Shown here: piece after piece, positions 63,498-64,000 of the stretch | How positions within the stretch are numbered: position 1 is the stretch's first letter | Layout: each line of letters opens with the position of its first letter | Origin: Synechococcus sp. CS-1330 | GTDB lineage: Bacteria > Cyanobacteriota > Cyanobacteriia > PCC-6307 > Cyanobiaceae | DNA: 64,000 nucleotides | NCBI GenBank assembly: GCA_025128025.1 | Contig: JAHLYR010000068.1 | Span: forward strand, 1 to 64,000 | Direction of reading: 5' to 3' | Translations under genes and position numbers: made by a program | The notes under the pieces: generated by a model | Database searches by the model: none | The model's input: the letters and a program-made list of their open reading frames with translations, nothing else | What the model was told of the DNA's origin: nothing

Positions 63498-64000
63498 ATG
63501 TTGCCGATCTCTCCGCTGTTACTGGAGTTCAGTTCTCACCAGCTTGAGGTGGCGGAAACCCTGATTCAGGTGGGCCGCTTTGTGGTGATCTTCCTAGCTG
63601 CAAGGGCCATCGCTGAAGTGATGGTGCGCTTGCAGTTGCCCACGATCCTCGGTGAGCTAGTGGCTGGGGTGCTGATTGGTGTTTCGGGACTGCATCTGAT
63701 CGTGCCGCCAGAAACCCAGGCCCAGCTCAGTGCCGGAGTCGCCGACCTGCTTGCCTCCTTGGCCCAGATCAGCCCCGACGCGGCACGAGAGGTTTACAGC
63801 GAAACCTTCCCGAACCTGCAGGCTGTATCCCAGCTAGGCCTGTTTGCTCTGCTTTTTCTTACTGGTCTGGAGAGCGAACTCGACGAACTGGTGGCCGTGG
63901 GCGTCCAGGCCACCACGGTGGCTGTGGCCGGCGTCGTGCTGCCCTTTGCCCTAGGCACTGCTGGCCTCTACTTCATCTTTCATGTGCCGTTAATTCCAGC
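63498..64000 (+). CDS. Cation:proton antiporter (CPA2), 3'-truncated by the window end
   Basis: Starts at an ATG and runs off the right edge, so only the first 167 residues are seen. They include an N-terminal segment (MLPISPLLLEFSSHQLEVAE) and CPA2-type helices IGRFVVIFLAARAIAEVM-like, LPTILGELVAGVLIGVSGLH and LGLFALLFLTGLESELDELV, the family signature. It probably exchanges Na+ for H+, balancing Na+ entering with bicarbonate through BicA, whose gene is divergent. It is distinct from the antiporter beside cupS. No internal stop is present in the visible part. Confidence 0.87.
   Translation, partial: MLPISPLLLEFSSHQLEVAETLIQVGRFVVIFLAARAIAEVMVRLQLPTILGELVAGVLIGVSGLHLIVPPETQAQLSAGVADLLASLAQISPDAAREVYSETFPNLQAVSQLGLFALLFLTGLESELDELVAVGVQATTVAVAGVVLPFALGTAGLYFIFHVPLIP

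Noticed and set aside
1-64000. CRISPR arrays, prophage, insertion sequences, rRNA
   Set aside because: No regularly spaced repeats, integrase, transposase, capsid or rRNA-like sequence was seen anywhere in the window.

Overview
The window is ordinary chromosomal sequence from an alpha-cyanobacterium of the Synechococcus/Cyanobium type. The evidence is a high-GC, densely packed genome with many 4-bp start/stop overlaps, a phycobilisome linker, NDH-1 subunit L, cyAbrB, SLH-domain porins, FutA/FutB iron transport, a BicA bicarbonate carrier and an intron-less tRNA-Leu(UAA). The presence of bicA plus a specialised NDH-1 CO2-uptake operon fits a freshwater or coastal Cyanobium-like lineage better than an open-ocean one (inference). 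I see no rRNA, CRISPR array, prophage or insertion sequence.

Layout. 0.2-3.1 kb: a sulfatase, its formylglycine-generating enzyme, and mscL. 3.1-5.6 kb: three secreted or outer-membrane proteins of unknown role. 5.6-11.1 kb: iron uptake (a Crp-like regulator with an elaborate upstream repeat array, futB, futA), an SLH porin, and a small membrane protein. 11.1-18.6 kb: a zinc locus with a HupE-like permease, a COG0523 metallochaperone GTPase, a second porin, znuA, an unknown membrane protein, znuC, zur and znuB, plus two Zur-box-like palindromes. The zur gene lies antisense between znuC and znuB. 18.6-22.2 kb: a minus-strand operon with two DUF3721 proteins, a DUF318-type permease, its TIGR03943 partner and an unknown protein, a plausible metal-handling module. 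22.2-28.8 kb: a QueD/PTPS-like protein, hisIE, the membrane-anchored rod linker CpcL, a metzincin-like protease, small membrane proteins, psiE, a Nif11-cupin protein, a GNAT enzyme and cyAbrB. 28.9-33.5 kb: an SbcCD/YhaNO-like nuclease pair, a c6-type cytochrome and a YciI protein. 33.5-37.3 kb: an aminotransferase, a methyltransferase, trpA, a DUF3007 gene, ndhL and tRNA-Leu. 37.3-48.5 kb: two CaCA exchangers, a four-gene polar amino-acid ABC transporter (bzt/aap type), a P-type Ca2+-ATPase and DedA. 48.6-53.3 kb: an SLC13/TrkA-C permease, KtrA, KtrB and a second DedA. 53.5-64 kb: an inorganic-carbon region with ndhF3-ndhD3-cupA-cupS, a cation/proton antiporter, bioA, a psiE remnant, bicA, a small ORF and a second antiporter cut by the window edge.

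How the parts fit. Three regions form physiological modules: iron uptake (regulator + Fut permease and binding protein), zinc homeostasis (Znu transporter, Zur, chaperone, porin, probable accessory exporter/permease), and carbon acquisition (CO2 hydration by NDH-1MS, Na+-dependent bicarbonate import by BicA, with flanking cation/H+ antiporters that could maintain the Na+ gradient). Starts were moved downstream of the longest ORF where a signal peptide, family N-terminus or gene overlap favoured it. All functional names are by recognition of family motifs; no database search was run.
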